Below, one piece after another: positions 44,932 to 52,799 of a stretch of 64,000 nt of DNA. The number at the start of each line of letters is the position of its first letter. The stretch's first letter is position 1. The stretch is from Autumnicola sp041679265 (GTDB lineage: Bacteria > Bacteroidota > Bacteroidia > Flavobacteriales > Flavobacteriaceae): assembly GCF_041679265.1 (NCBI RefSeq), contig NZ_JBGFSM010000003.1:62001-126000 (forward strand). The letters are read 5' to 3'. A program made the position numbers and the translations under genes. Below the pieces are notes generated by a model. It searched no databases. It had not been told where the DNA came from and was given only the letters and a program-made list of their open reading frames with translations.

Positions 44932-45054
44932 AATAAAACGGTTTTAAATGAAAAGGGCTAACAAATTGCTTTAAGCTAATTTAATAGCCCCTCGCAGGAT
45001 TTGACTTTCGTTCTACAAAATTGGGCCAGTTTATTGGATTTTATTCCCCATTAG

Positions 45055-45214
45055 AACCGTAGTATGGTCAAAATTTAACATTTTGAAATTTGATTGATTA
45101 TGATAGGTTTTGAGCCTTGTCTTGTGGGAACTACAAGATTAAAATACATCAAATTAAATGGATAATCTTAAAAAGCAGGATTTCGGTAGGTCGACCGTAG
45201 TACGGTCTTTTTTT
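45055..45214. promoter_or_regulatory. Two CCGTA-G-TACGG palindromes; the second followed by a T run
   Basis: AACCGTAGTATGGTC lies at 45055-45069 and the perfect palindrome GACCGTAGTACGGTC at 45193-45207, directly followed by seven T. The second could act as an intrinsic terminator on the + strand or as a protein-binding site. There is no + strand gene upstream to terminate, so a short RNA or an operator role are both possible. Confidence 0.45.
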
Positions 45215-45228
45215 AACAGTTTTTAGAA

Positions 45229-46074
45229 TTATTCTTCACTCTTGTTCATCTCAGAAATTAGGGAGGTACTTAGGGAGTCCAAAAATAATGTTCTGCTGTG
45301 TTTTCTATTTTTTATGTCTTGGTAGGTATTGTAGATTTTTCCGGTAGGTTTAAAATCAAAAATCTCTTGAAGCTTATTGGAGAGTTTGATGATACTTAAA
45401 TCATTTTGATTTGCAATTCCGGCAAAACTTAAAGCATAAACTAGCTCCACCCAATCGGTATTGGTAAATGGCCAGGGGATTTTTTCAGTAGTATTCGATT
45501 TAACACTTTTCCCATTTAGCTTATTTTTAAGCTTAAATAATCGTTCATCCAAATAGACAACCAATAAATTGTATGCTTTGAATTTACCTAAGAGCATATC
45601 CCTTGGGGTGCAAAACTCGGGATCCTGAAAGTAGAATTTTGAAGTGGTTATATGATAGGTGTCCAAATAATCACGGGTATAATATTCCTTATCAAAATGG
45701 GTAGCTTTGGAATTGACATACTGCCCGAAATCAATATTATACAGAAAGAAACGGTTAAGCTTGCCAATTTTCTTTTTAATGAATTTAAATTGGGCTTTTT
45801 TATCGGCTTTTGGAAATTGAATTTCTAAAGAATGGATTTCTGAGAAATAAATAAGCTGTACCAACGGGATTTGTTTTATGTTCTTAAAAAAGTCTATTTC
45901 TTGTTTTAGGGAAACAAATTCATTTGCAATGATTTCCTTTTTGAACAAACTAAGGAGATTACGGCACACTTCAATTGAACGAAAAGCCCTATTTAAAATA
46001 TCGTTGTTTTTAAGCTTAATTTCGTTCAGTTTTTCCAGTAGTATTTCTGCTTGTAACTGTAAATCCATCACCAA
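45229..46074 (-). CDS. rteC: RteC-family regulator
   Basis: 281 residues, the typical length of RteC. The middle segment NRFFLYNIDFGQYVNSKATHFDKEYYTR and the C-terminal DWVELVYALSFAGIANQNDLSI...KLQEIFDF match the RteC domain family. In CTnDOT, RteC activates the excision operon after tetracycline induction; here no RteA/RteB pair or tetQ is visible, so its input is unknown. It lies between palindromic sites at 45055-45214 and hairpins at 46156-46192. ATG 46074 or 46068 are both possible. Confidence 0.88.
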   Translation of the reverse strand: MVMDLQLQAEILLEKLNEIKLKNNDILNRAFRSIEVCRNLLSLFKKEIIANEFVSLKQEIDFFKNIKQIPLVQLIYFSEIHSLEIQFPKADKKAQFKFIKKKIGKLNRFFLYNIDFGQYVNSKATHFDKEYYTRDYLDTYHITTSKFYFQDPEFCTPRDMLLGKFKAYNLLVVYLDERLFKLKNKLNGKSVKSNTTEKIPWPFTNTDWVELVYALSFAGIANQNDLSIIKLSNKLQEIFDFKPTGKIYNTYQDIKNRKHSRTLFLDSLSTSLISEMNKSEE

Positions 46075-46155
46075 CCATTTTACGGATCATTTTTGAAAAG
46101 TTTAATTGAATTCTTTAAAGATAAATTCAAAACAATAAAATACAAGTGAATTACA

Positions 46156-46192
46156 GCGTATTTGGCTACGCAAAAACCGTATTTTCCTACGG
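46156..46192. promoter_or_regulatory. Tandem small hairpins before rteC
   Basis: GCGTA-TTTGGC-TACGC (46156-46171) and CCGTA-TTTTCC-TACGG (46177-46192) are two 5-base stems with 6-base loops, five A apart, 82-118 bases before the rteC start. The half-sites echo the CCGTA/TACGG palindromes downstream of rteC. Confidence 0.45.
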
Positions 46193-46244
46193 AAATCTAT
46201 TAAACCCAAGCATTTCTAAGGAAATAATAGGATGCCATCCTAAC

Positions 46245-47168
46245 TTATTTTTTGAATTTTTTACGAAAGCGGGATAAGAATTGTCGCCTATTTTTTACCC
46301 CTGTTTTCTTGAAGATGTTAGATGCGTGCTTAGATACAGTGTTTTTGGCGATAAATAAATCTTTGGCAATTTCTTTATAAGTTAAGTTACTTAAAATAGA
46401 TAAACCGACTTCAATTTCCCGTCTAGTTAAATTTTCATAAATTATTTTGTCCTTAGCCGGGTATTTACTTTGTTTCTCGTTCCAAGCAAAAACTTTATAC
46501 ATTTTGGTTTTATTTTCTAAAAAGTAAAGATGACTATCTATTTTAATAGCGGTTACGGCATAAAAGGCAATGTTCATTGTAGTAAAAGTTAACCATTGAT
46601 AATCACCAATAACGGTTAAAATTGGCAACAGTGCTATACAACTTATACTTAAGACTGAAAATTTGTTTCTTCTAAGGAAAAAGCGGTTTGGATTTTCGAG
46701 GTTTGAGATTCTTTTGTAAAAGAACCACAGAAATATAAAGGCCATTATAGATATGGGAATTGTAAAAAGGACTCTAGCCCAATAGAGGGAACTGGTAAGG
46801 AAGTAAGGAATTAGAAATAACATAATAAAGCTGCTACTTGCCAGAATTACCAGATTTTGGATTGAAAAATGCATCCTAACAACAAGAATATCATATTCTT
46901 TATACAGGTAGTATATTAAATAAATACAGAGGGTTATGGCCACACCGTAGGTAATAACATATTGAAGGATAAAGGGACCTGGGAAGTTTTCAAAGGGTAG
47001 AAATCCGCCAGTAGCGTTATAAGTTATGAAAAGTAATCCAAGCTTTAGAAACCTAGAATGATTGCTTAGGATTTTTTTAGTTGAATGATGGTAAAATATC
47101 AATAGAACTATAAACGTATCTACGAGAAGATAAAAAAATGTCGTCCAATGGATTGATGTGCCAAACAT
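46245..47168 (-). CDS. Membrane-bound LuxR-type regulator
   Basis: 307 residues. The first ~215 contain about seven hydrophobic helices (FFYLLVDTFIVLLIFY onward); the last ~65 form a LuxR/GerE DNA-binding domain (NLTRREIEVGLSILSNLTYK, then EIAKDLFIAKNTVSKHASNI, FKKTGVKNRRQ). A transcription factor tethered by seven helices would sense a membrane or extracellular cue and act from the membrane. Such fusions exist in Bacteroidota; no ligand is known. It follows the asparaginase-like gene by 2 bases, so the sensor and that enzyme share an operon. Confidence 0.85.
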   Translation of the reverse strand: MFGTSIHWTTFFYLLVDTFIVLLIFYHHSTKKILSNHSRFLKLGLLFITYNATGGFLPFENFPGPFILQYVITYGVAITLCIYLIYYLYKEYDILVVRMHFSIQNLVILASSSFIMLFLIPYFLTSSLYWARVLFTIPISIMAFIFLWFFYKRISNLENPNRFFLRRNKFSVLSISCIALLPILTVIGDYQWLTFTTMNIAFYAVTAIKIDSHLYFLENKTKMYKVFAWNEKQSKYPAKDKIIYENLTRREIEVGLSILSNLTYKEIAKDLFIAKNTVSKHASNIFKKTGVKNRRQFLSRFRKKFKK

Positions 47169-47170
47169 AT

Positions 47171-47665
47171 TTATTGTTCATTCTTATACTCAAATTTGCT
47201 GACCTCTATATTTTTAGTTACATCATTCCAAGGAAAAATAGTCCCATTCATTGCTACATATACTCCTGGATTCAAAAATTGAGCAGAGCACATTGCAAAA
47301 CCCAAATTGAAGTGTGCATCCGTATTTTTAGAGTTTCCCATTATAAATGAGCCTACAAGGACAATAGTCTTTTTAATTTCTTCCTTTCCAAGATAAATGG
47401 CGGTATCTTCCATCGTAAAAGTCCCGTGAGTTATTAAAATTTTTTCTGCATTGGAAGCTTTTATTTTTTTTAACAAAAAATTCCTGTCTTCATCGGTAAT
47501 TGATCGGCTATCCTTAGAAAATGCCCTTTCGATAATATAGGGAAACGAGACATTGGCCAGGTCAAGAAATTCTCTAATCGCTATTTCGCTTTGCTCTGTT
47601 TTATTTTCTTGGTTTTCATAATCCAAGCCTTCAATGGTTCCTCCTGTTGTAATAATATGTATCAT
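47171..47665 (-). CDS. Short asparaginase-like protein with altered active site
   Basis: 164 residues covering only the N-terminal domain of type I/II asparaginases. TTGGTIEG with the nucleophile-type threonine (T10) is present. The second motif reads THGTFTMEDTA (79-89): the aspartate that follows the catalytic threonine in HGTDT enzymes is replaced by phenylalanine. The C-terminal domain that completes the substrate site is absent. It may bind an amide or acidic ligand or have another activity; asparagine hydrolysis is doubtful. It sits between a small membrane protein and a membrane LuxR regulator, all close on one strand. Confidence 0.8.
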   Translation of the reverse strand: MIHIITTGGTIEGLDYENQENKTEQSEIAIREFLDLANVSFPYIIERAFSKDSRSITDEDRNFLLKKIKASNAEKILITHGTFTMEDTAIYLGKEEIKKTIVLVGSFIMGNSKNTDAHFNLGFAMCSAQFLNPGVYVAMNGTIFPWNDVTKNIEVSKFEYKNEQ

Positions 47666-47685
47666 AATTTTATTTTTTATAGAAA

Positions 47686-47853
47686 TTAATGTTTATGGAT
47701 ATTCCCTTTTAACACAAAATAATAAAGCAGAAATGAAGCAATAAACAGAAGAATAAGGACAATAATTGCCTTGACCTTTTCCTTTTTTGTGAATTGTTTT
47801 TTAGATGGGTTTTGATTTTTTTTCTTTCTTCTGTTTCTTCTACTTAGAGACAT
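47686..47853 (-). CDS. Small basic single-span membrane protein, 55 aa
   Basis: ATG at 47853 starts a frame with a strongly basic N-terminus (SLSRRNRRKKKNQNPSKK), then one hydrophobic helix (AIIVLILLFIASFLLYYFVL), ending at TAA 47686-47688. The basic part would stay in the cytosol. It lies 20 bases before the asparaginase-like gene on the same strand, so it likely opens this operon. Not recognised as a family. Confidence 0.6.
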   Translation of the reverse strand: MSLSRRNRRKKKNQNPSKKQFTKKEKVKAIIVLILLFIASFLLYYFVLKGNIHKH

Positions 47854-47880
47854 CCTGTTGTACTATTTTTAATTTATTTT

Positions 47881-47952
47881 CTATAAACGGATTGCTTTGA
47901 GAACGGCCAAGAAAGCTACGCCCACATTGGCAAATACGGTTTTAAAAAACCA
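47881..47952 (-). pseudogene. C-terminal remnant resembling a P1B-type metal ATPase
   Basis: A minus-strand frame reads WFFKTVFANVGVAFLAVL-KAIRL and stops at TAG 47881-47883. The NVGVAFLAVL-xAIRL ending resembles the last helix of heavy-metal P-type ATPases. The 156 bases upstream to the next gene carry no continuation, so at most this is a deletion scar. Confidence 0.35.
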
Positions 47953-48109
47953 CCTAAGACTTAAAGCCGAATGGCAGAGTTATATTGTACCAAAAGCCAC
48001 CTAGTTTTTCTGAAAAGATCCACTTTTAGAAATTTGCTAATTTTTCAGAAAATAACGTTCCAGGGTATTAATAAAATCTAGTATATTTCATTAAAAGTTA
48101 TCTCTACCA

Positions 48110-48931
48110 TTATTTTAAAATAAGTACAGGAACTTCTGATTTGAAAATCATTTTTCTTCTCAGCCCCAGTTCAGTTAGTTTTTCTATAAAGTCATGTTTT
48201 CTGTAAAGTAGCGCCAAAATATCTATGGTATTATCTTTCAAAAAACCGGTTATTTTATCTTCGGTTTTCCCTTCGGAAAAAAGGTGAACAGAAATATTCT
48301 GCAGATTAAAAAACTCCTCATAATAGTTTTTTATCTCCTGTTCTTTAATAACTTCATCTTTACTTTTAGCAAAATGAAATATAAAAAGGCGTGCGTTAAA
48401 TGCCTTTAGTAGATCAGCCAGAACCTTTAGTTCCCTATCAGGTTTCAGATTATCTGAATCCAGCGCCAGACAAATTCTTTTTAAACCAAAAGTTTCTAAA
48501 TCTTCAGGTACAACCAGCACAGGGCAGGGTACATCCTTGCTCACTTTTTCACTGGTAGTTCCTGCAAGGTAACCTTCTACCTCACCTGCACCTTCTGTCC
48601 CCATAATTATCAAACTTGCTTTTTCTTCTGTTGCTAATTGATAAATTATATCTGAAGGTCTTCCTGGGGCTACCATACTCTTATATTTTATTGTCGCCAG
48701 ACGTGGAAAATTTTCGAGAAATTCCAGCATTTTTTCTTTGTACAATTTCTGATAAGAACTAAAGTTGTCGGGAACCGGATAAACTATAGCCCCATATCCG
48801 GCATACTGATAACCTTCAGAATAGGCATGAACAAAGATAATTTCTGAATTTAAAGATTCGGCCACCTTTGTGGCATACTCAACTCCAATTTTGGAACTTT
48901 GACTAAAATCAATTGGAACTATTATTTTCAT
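48110..48931 (-). CDS. Universal stress protein, two UspA domains
   Basis: 273 residues: domain 1 (1-~145) starts KIIVPIDFSQSSKIGVEYATKVAE and has the ATP-binding pattern GTEGAGEVEGYLAGTTSEKVSK; domain 2 (~150-273) is more divergent and lacks a clear ATP loop. Tandem-domain Usp proteins are common in Bacteroidota ICE cargo and help survival under energy, oxidative or osmotic stress. It stands before the ion-transport set on the same strand with 57 bases to the SpoIIAA-like gene upstream. Confidence 0.9.
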   Translation of the reverse strand: MKIIVPIDFSQSSKIGVEYATKVAESLNSEIIFVHAYSEGYQYAGYGAIVYPVPDNFSSYQKLYKEKMLEFLENFPRLATIKYKSMVAPGRPSDIIYQLATEEKASLIIMGTEGAGEVEGYLAGTTSEKVSKDVPCPVLVVPEDLETFGLKRICLALDSDNLKPDRELKVLADLLKAFNARLFIFHFAKSKDEVIKEQEIKNYYEEFFNLQNISVHLFSEGKTEDKITGFLKDNTIDILALLYRKHDFIEKLTELGLRRKMIFKSEVPVLILK

Positions 48932-48988
48932 GGTTTTTTAATTTTAATTATACATTCAGTTTTTCAATTAATTGTTTAAATAAAAGCT

Positions 48989-49345
48989 TTACTGTTTAAT
49001 CCACTTTTTGGCAATTTCCTTTTCCTCTAAGTCAAAATATTTTACTTCAGCATTGGTAAAAGGTTTCATGAATTTTGTAATCCAGTCCTGCCACTCTTTA
49101 TCACCTACCATGGCGATTTTTTCATAGTCTTTTGCATGGGCAGTATCCATTTTTAGATCTTCCCACAGGCCTGGAAAATCCCAGCCTTCAAAATTTTCCA
49201 TCTCAAAATACCAGCGTACTTTTAGGTCTTTATCTAAAATAGAATGGATAAGTGGATGTATTTTTTCAATATCCTTTTCTGTCAAATTCCCCGATGCTCT
49301 GGTAGCAATAATATTATCTCCTGAAATCTCTATAATTTGTAACAT
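48989..49345 (-). CDS. SpoIIAA-like (STAS-superfamily) protein
   Basis: 118 residues matching the SpoIIAA-like/STAS family: LQIIEISGDNIIATRASGNLTEKDIEKI, then RWYFEMENFEGWDFPGLWEDLKM, YEKIAMVGDKEWQDWITKF and NAEVKYFDLEEKEIAKKWI. The role is unknown; the fold binds small hydrophobic ligands or partners. It is the intact member most like the broken copy at 60488-60742. It lies between the Usp gene and a small helical protein gene. Confidence 0.85.
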   Translation of the reverse strand: MLQIIEISGDNIIATRASGNLTEKDIEKIHPLIHSILDKDLKVRWYFEMENFEGWDFPGLWEDLKMDTAHAKDYEKIAMVGDKEWQDWITKFMKPFTNAEVKYFDLEEKEIAKKWIKQ

Positions 49346-49363
49346 ATCTATTTTTATTAATTA

Positions 49364-49540
49364 TTAACCGCCTAAATCGTAAAACCATTCTTCAGCTTTC
49401 ATAATTCCTTCTTTTATGACATTTCCCTTAGTATAATTCTTTTCTATAACCAGACTTTTAGCAATTTCTAGGGCTTTTTCCTTCACTGCAGGATGGAGGC
49501 CATCCAAACTGGTTTTAAATTCTTCAAAGGTCCATTCCAT
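49364..49540 (-). CDS. Small helical protein, 58 aa (same family as 50885)
   Basis: ATG at 49540 encodes MEWTFEEFKTSLDGLHPAVK and on through EKALEIAKSLVIEKNYTKGN to KAEEWFYDLGG. It shares the pattern AL(E/K)-A-(x)-(V/Y)-(I/L)-(E/N)K-N-(Y/C)-(T/S)K-IxxGIxKAE with the 61-residue protein encoded at 50885. No membrane segment. It sits 9 bases before the permease stop on the same strand. Function unknown. Confidence 0.65.
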   Translation of the reverse strand: MEWTFEEFKTSLDGLHPAVKEKALEIAKSLVIEKNYTKGNVIKEGIMKAEEWFYDLGG

Positions 49541-49549
49541 AGCTTCATT

Positions 49550-50866
49550 TTAATGGTTGAACAGTTCTTTTTCTTTTTCGGGATCCATCTCATTCTTTGA
49601 CTTTTTATCCAAAAAATAATCCAGTACGATGCCCACTATAATTGCGCCCACAAAAGCAACATATACCTGCCAGTTAAACTGAACTACCAAAGACAAGCTA
49701 ATGATTATGGCCAAAATGGGTAGGATAGGTACTTTTCCTATGGAAAGGGGAACTCTAAAGGGTCTTTCTTTGTCAGGTGCTTTAAAACGCAGCACAATCA
49801 AGGCAATATTCACGGCTACAAAAACGAGTAACGCCCCTAAAGAAGACATTCCTGCGACAATTTTAATATCCCCCAATAACAAAAATGCCGCTACCGCAGC
49901 CATAACCACAAGTGTAGTTACCCAGGGTACTTTTTGTGCATTGGTCTTGGTCATAAATTTTGGAAGCTCGCCCACGCTTGCCATACCGAAAAGCAACCTG
50001 CTAATGGAAATAATGCCACTAAAAGCCGCATTGGCCGTAGCAAAAAGTGCCGCAACTGCCAGGGCTACGGGCAACCAGGAATTTAAATTTGAAGCGGCCA
50101 GCGACAATGGGGAATCTACCTTTGCTATTTCTGCGGGGTCACTTATATTGAGTACCGTAAAAGATATTAGTAGGTATATAATTGTGGTAAACACCATTGT
50201 CAATAAAAATGCCCTCGGAATAGTCTTGCCCGGATTTTTTACCTCGGAACCTAATGCTGCCATATGCTCAAAACCCGTATAAACAAAGAATAAGGTAGCA
50301 GTCGCTGCCAGGGTGCCTGAAAAGGACTCCACTTTAAAAAATTCTGCTTTTGGTGCACCTGTTTCTGAAAGTCCAACGGCAATAAGAATAAACAAACCTA
50401 ATAGTTGAATACTTACCATAACAATATTAGCAGTTGATGATTTTTTGATGCCCGTAATGCTTATCAATGCAAGAACCAGTAGCACGGCATAGCTAACCAG
50501 TAAGGAAGGGATGTTAAAAAAAGTGTTGAAATATCCTGAAAAAGCCAATAAAACTGCGGCAATAGTGGCCGAACTGTGAAATGCAATCGTCCAACCTGTT
50601 AGAAAGGATGGAATGTCGATTTTTGGAAACGCTTTCCGTACAAAAATGAATTCCGCACCGGCATTAGGATAGGTAGAGGACAACTCTGCATAGGACATTG
50701 CCGAGACACTGGCCGCAATGGCTGCAAAAATAAAGCTCAACCAAAGGTCTGTTCCCGCCTGTCCAGCGGCTGCACCAATTACAGTATATATTCCAGCACC
50801 AACAATGGTACCTACACCATAAAAAGTAAGGCGAAGAGTACCCAGAGATTTTTTTAATTCTGCCAT
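49550..50866 (-). CDS. APC-superfamily amino-acid permease
   Basis: 438 residues with 12 hydrophobic helices. Helix 1 has the substrate-binding GVGTIVGAGIYTVIGAAAG, and helix 6 FFVYTGFEHMAALGSEVKNPGKTIPRA carries the family's intracellular loop. These are typical of APC transporters for amino acids or polyamines; the substrate cannot be told. It is flanked by two small homologous genes (49364 and 50885), with gaps of 9 and 18 bases. Confidence 0.92.
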   Translation of the reverse strand: MAELKKSLGTLRLTFYGVGTIVGAGIYTVIGAAAGQAGTDLWLSFIFAAIAASVSAMSYAELSSTYPNAGAEFIFVRKAFPKIDIPSFLTGWTIAFHSSATIAAVLLAFSGYFNTFFNIPSLLVSYAVLLVLALISITGIKKSSTANIVMVSIQLLGLFILIAVGLSETGAPKAEFFKVESFSGTLAATATLFFVYTGFEHMAALGSEVKNPGKTIPRAFLLTMVFTTIIYLLISFTVLNISDPAEIAKVDSPLSLAASNLNSWLPVALAVAALFATANAAFSGIISISRLLFGMASVGELPKFMTKTNAQKVPWVTTLVVMAAVAAFLLLGDIKIVAGMSSLGALLVFVAVNIALIVLRFKAPDKERPFRVPLSIGKVPILPILAIIISLSLVVQFNWQVYVAFVGAIIVGIVLDYFLDKKSKNEMDPEKEKELFNH

Positions 50867-50884
50867 AGTAATATTAGTGGTTTA

Positions 50885-51070
50885 TTATCCATTTCTATCT
50901 AAATTCCTTTTTTCCATCTCTGCCTTTACGATTCCACGCTCAATCGCCTCTTCTTTTGAACAATTTTTGTTCAAATAGAAATCCGTCGCATATTTTAATG
51001 CTACTGCTCTAATATTTTCATCCAGCACATTTAGCCTCTCCTGGTAATCCTTAAATAAGTCCTCCTTCAT
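50885..51070 (-). CDS. Small helical protein, 61 aa
   Basis: A charged, helical protein (LFKDYQERLNVLDENIRAVA, then EEAIERGIVKAEMEKRNLDR). It resembles the product of 49364 in its second half. I do not recognise a domain. It is 3 bases after the CaCA antiporter gene stop and 18 before the permease start, so it is inside the same minus-strand operon. Confidence 0.6.
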   Translation of the reverse strand: MKEDLFKDYQERLNVLDENIRAVALKYATDFYLNKNCSKEEAIERGIVKAEMEKRNLDRNG

Positions 51071-51073
51071 TTT

Positions 51074-52072
51074 TTAAAATAGTTTTAGTACAAAAAACAC
51101 CATAGTTAAGAGATATACAATATACGCTGCATCGAAAACGAATATCTGCCATCTGCTGAACCCGTGAAGTTCCTTGCTTTGATGGACAAATACCGAATAT
51201 AAAAGTGGCATCAGTCCTACAAAAGCCAGGTTGACCCAGAACAACTGAAAATCTTCGATCGGAGTCGTCACCAGTGCCAAGGGGAAAAATGCCACCGTCA
51301 TGGTAACAGCATTATCGGCAATCACGCTCGTGGTTCCCGCGGTCACTTCGCCACCCTTTACCACACTCCATGTTTTAAATATTTCGGGGGCGGTGGTCAT
51401 TATTCCGGTAATAAACAGCCCTCCAACAATTTCGGAAATGTTCAACACCGAAACAATATTTTCCGTAGCCTTAACAATAAAAAAAGCACCCACGGCTATA
51501 GCCATAGCTCCGGCCACTGATAACCACACTTTCTTCTTATCCCACTCCACACTTTCCCCTTTTTTCCTGCCTTTTATAATGGCATGCGTTAAAAAAGCCG
51601 CATAGGCCGCCAGCATAATCCACCCATCAATGGGTTGTAACCCACGCCAGGCTTTTGGAAGGGTTAATATAGCTACCAAAGAAATGATTGCCAGATAGGG
51701 GATGGACAATACCGAGACAGAACGCTTGTTCAGGGCCAATAGGTTAGCATCTAAATGTTTTTGATGTTCCTTATTGTTTTTAAATTGCTTTCTGGAAGCG
51801 AAATAGGCGATGGTCACCATGAGTGGGATGGAAATTATATTGGAACCCAGCAAATTTCCTAATCCAATATCAGATACTCCCCGGGCGGCGCTGGTGATAT
51901 TTATCGCCACTTCAGGACTCGCCGTTACAATAGCAAGGAAAGCCGCTCCTGCAGAAGCGGTAAGCCCCCATTGCTTACGCAGCATTTTTAAAGGTGTTAG
52001 GAGTTGATCAGCACCCCAATGAGCAGCCCAAGCTGCCAATCCCAATACTACTACCCAGAGCCAAACGTTCAT
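51074..52072 (-). CDS. CaCA-family Na+(or H+)/Ca2+ antiporter
   Basis: 332 residues with ~10 helices in two inverted halves. The alpha repeats carry the acidic ion-binding sites: ASPEVAINITSAARGVSDIGLGNLLGSNI in the first and TTAPEIFKTWSVVKGGEVTAG in the second. The first half has the SPE and GSN marks of the sodium/calcium exchanger (YrbG-like) family; the second is less standard. It would extrude Ca2+ or other cations. Precedes the permease set on the same strand. Confidence 0.88.
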   Translation of the reverse strand: MNVWLWVVVLGLAAWAAHWGADQLLTPLKMLRKQWGLTASAGAAFLAIVTASPEVAINITSAARGVSDIGLGNLLGSNIISIPLMVTIAYFASRKQFKNNKEHQKHLDANLLALNKRSVSVLSIPYLAIISLVAILTLPKAWRGLQPIDGWIMLAAYAAFLTHAIIKGRKKGESVEWDKKKVWLSVAGAMAIAVGAFFIVKATENIVSVLNISEIVGGLFITGIMTTAPEIFKTWSVVKGGEVTAGTTSVIADNAVTMTVAFFPLALVTTPIEDFQLFWVNLAFVGLMPLLYSVFVHQSKELHGFSRWQIFVFDAAYIVYLLTMVFFVLKLF

Positions 52073-52115
52073 AACTAATCGATTTTTATAATTGTCCTGT
52101 TACTTTCAGTATATT

Positions 52116-52754
52116 TCAACTTTTTCTTATCCGATATTTTCTGGTCTTTTTTTGTTGGCTTTGAAAGATCAGGAGTAAAATCACTCCCGTGCTAATCCAA
52201 ACATCTGCGGTATTGAATACAGGGTCGAAAAAAGTAAATTCATTGCCTCCCCATAATGGCAGCCATTCCGGAAGCCTTGTATCAATAATAGGGAAGTACC
52301 ACATATCCACCACATTGCCATTTAAAAATCCCGCATAACCACCGCCTGAGGGGAATATTTCTGCAATGTTGCGAAGTGCGGGATCACTTTTTTCAAAGAT
52401 CAGTCCGTAAAATGCACCGTCCATCAAATTGCCCAATGCACCTGCGTATATAAATGCGGCACAGATTATAAAGACTTTTGCATATCCTTCACGTATCATT
52501 TTTTTGATATAAAAGGTCCCCCAAATAACGGCTACGAAGCGAAATAGTATTAAAACAAATTTGGCCAGATATCCCTCGCCAAATTTAAAGCCCCAGGCCA
52601 TGCCGGGATTCTCCAAAAAATGTAAGCGAAACCAATCCAGACCAAACACAAAATATTCCTCGCCATAATAAAAATGGGTCTTCACATAAATCTTTATGGC
52701 CTGGTCTATTACCAACAACAGTAAAATCAATAATGCTACACTACTTTTATTCAT
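52116..52754 (-). CDS. lspA: Signal peptidase II, accessory copy
   Basis: 212 residues from ATG 52754 (an upstream codon at 52790 adds 12 polar residues). Four membrane helices are seen; catalytic aspartates fall in GALGNLMDG and FNTADVWIS, with the NGNVVDMW motif before the second. LspA removes the signal peptide from lipidated prolipoproteins. Being 45 bases after a CDF metal-transporter gene, this looks like the metal-resistance type of lspA gene, as in pbr operons where LspA homologues accompany lead efflux (known); the link here is inferred. The housekeeping copy should be elsewhere. Confidence 0.93.
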   Translation of the reverse strand: MNKSSVALLILLLLVIDQAIKIYVKTHFYYGEEYFVFGLDWFRLHFLENPGMAWGFKFGEGYLAKFVLILFRFVAVIWGTFYIKKMIREGYAKVFIICAAFIYAGALGNLMDGAFYGLIFEKSDPALRNIAEIFPSGGGYAGFLNGNVVDMWYFPIIDTRLPEWLPLWGGNEFTFFDPVFNTADVWISTGVILLLIFQSQQKKTRKYRIRKS

Positions 52755-52799
52755 AATTTCCTTATTGTTGCCCAACGTCTTGTGCAACATATATTTGCA

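Noticed and set aside
52116..52754. Considered that this is the only housekeeping lspA
   Set aside because: Its place between metal and ion transporters in ICE cargo fits an accessory copy; cannot be settled without the genome.
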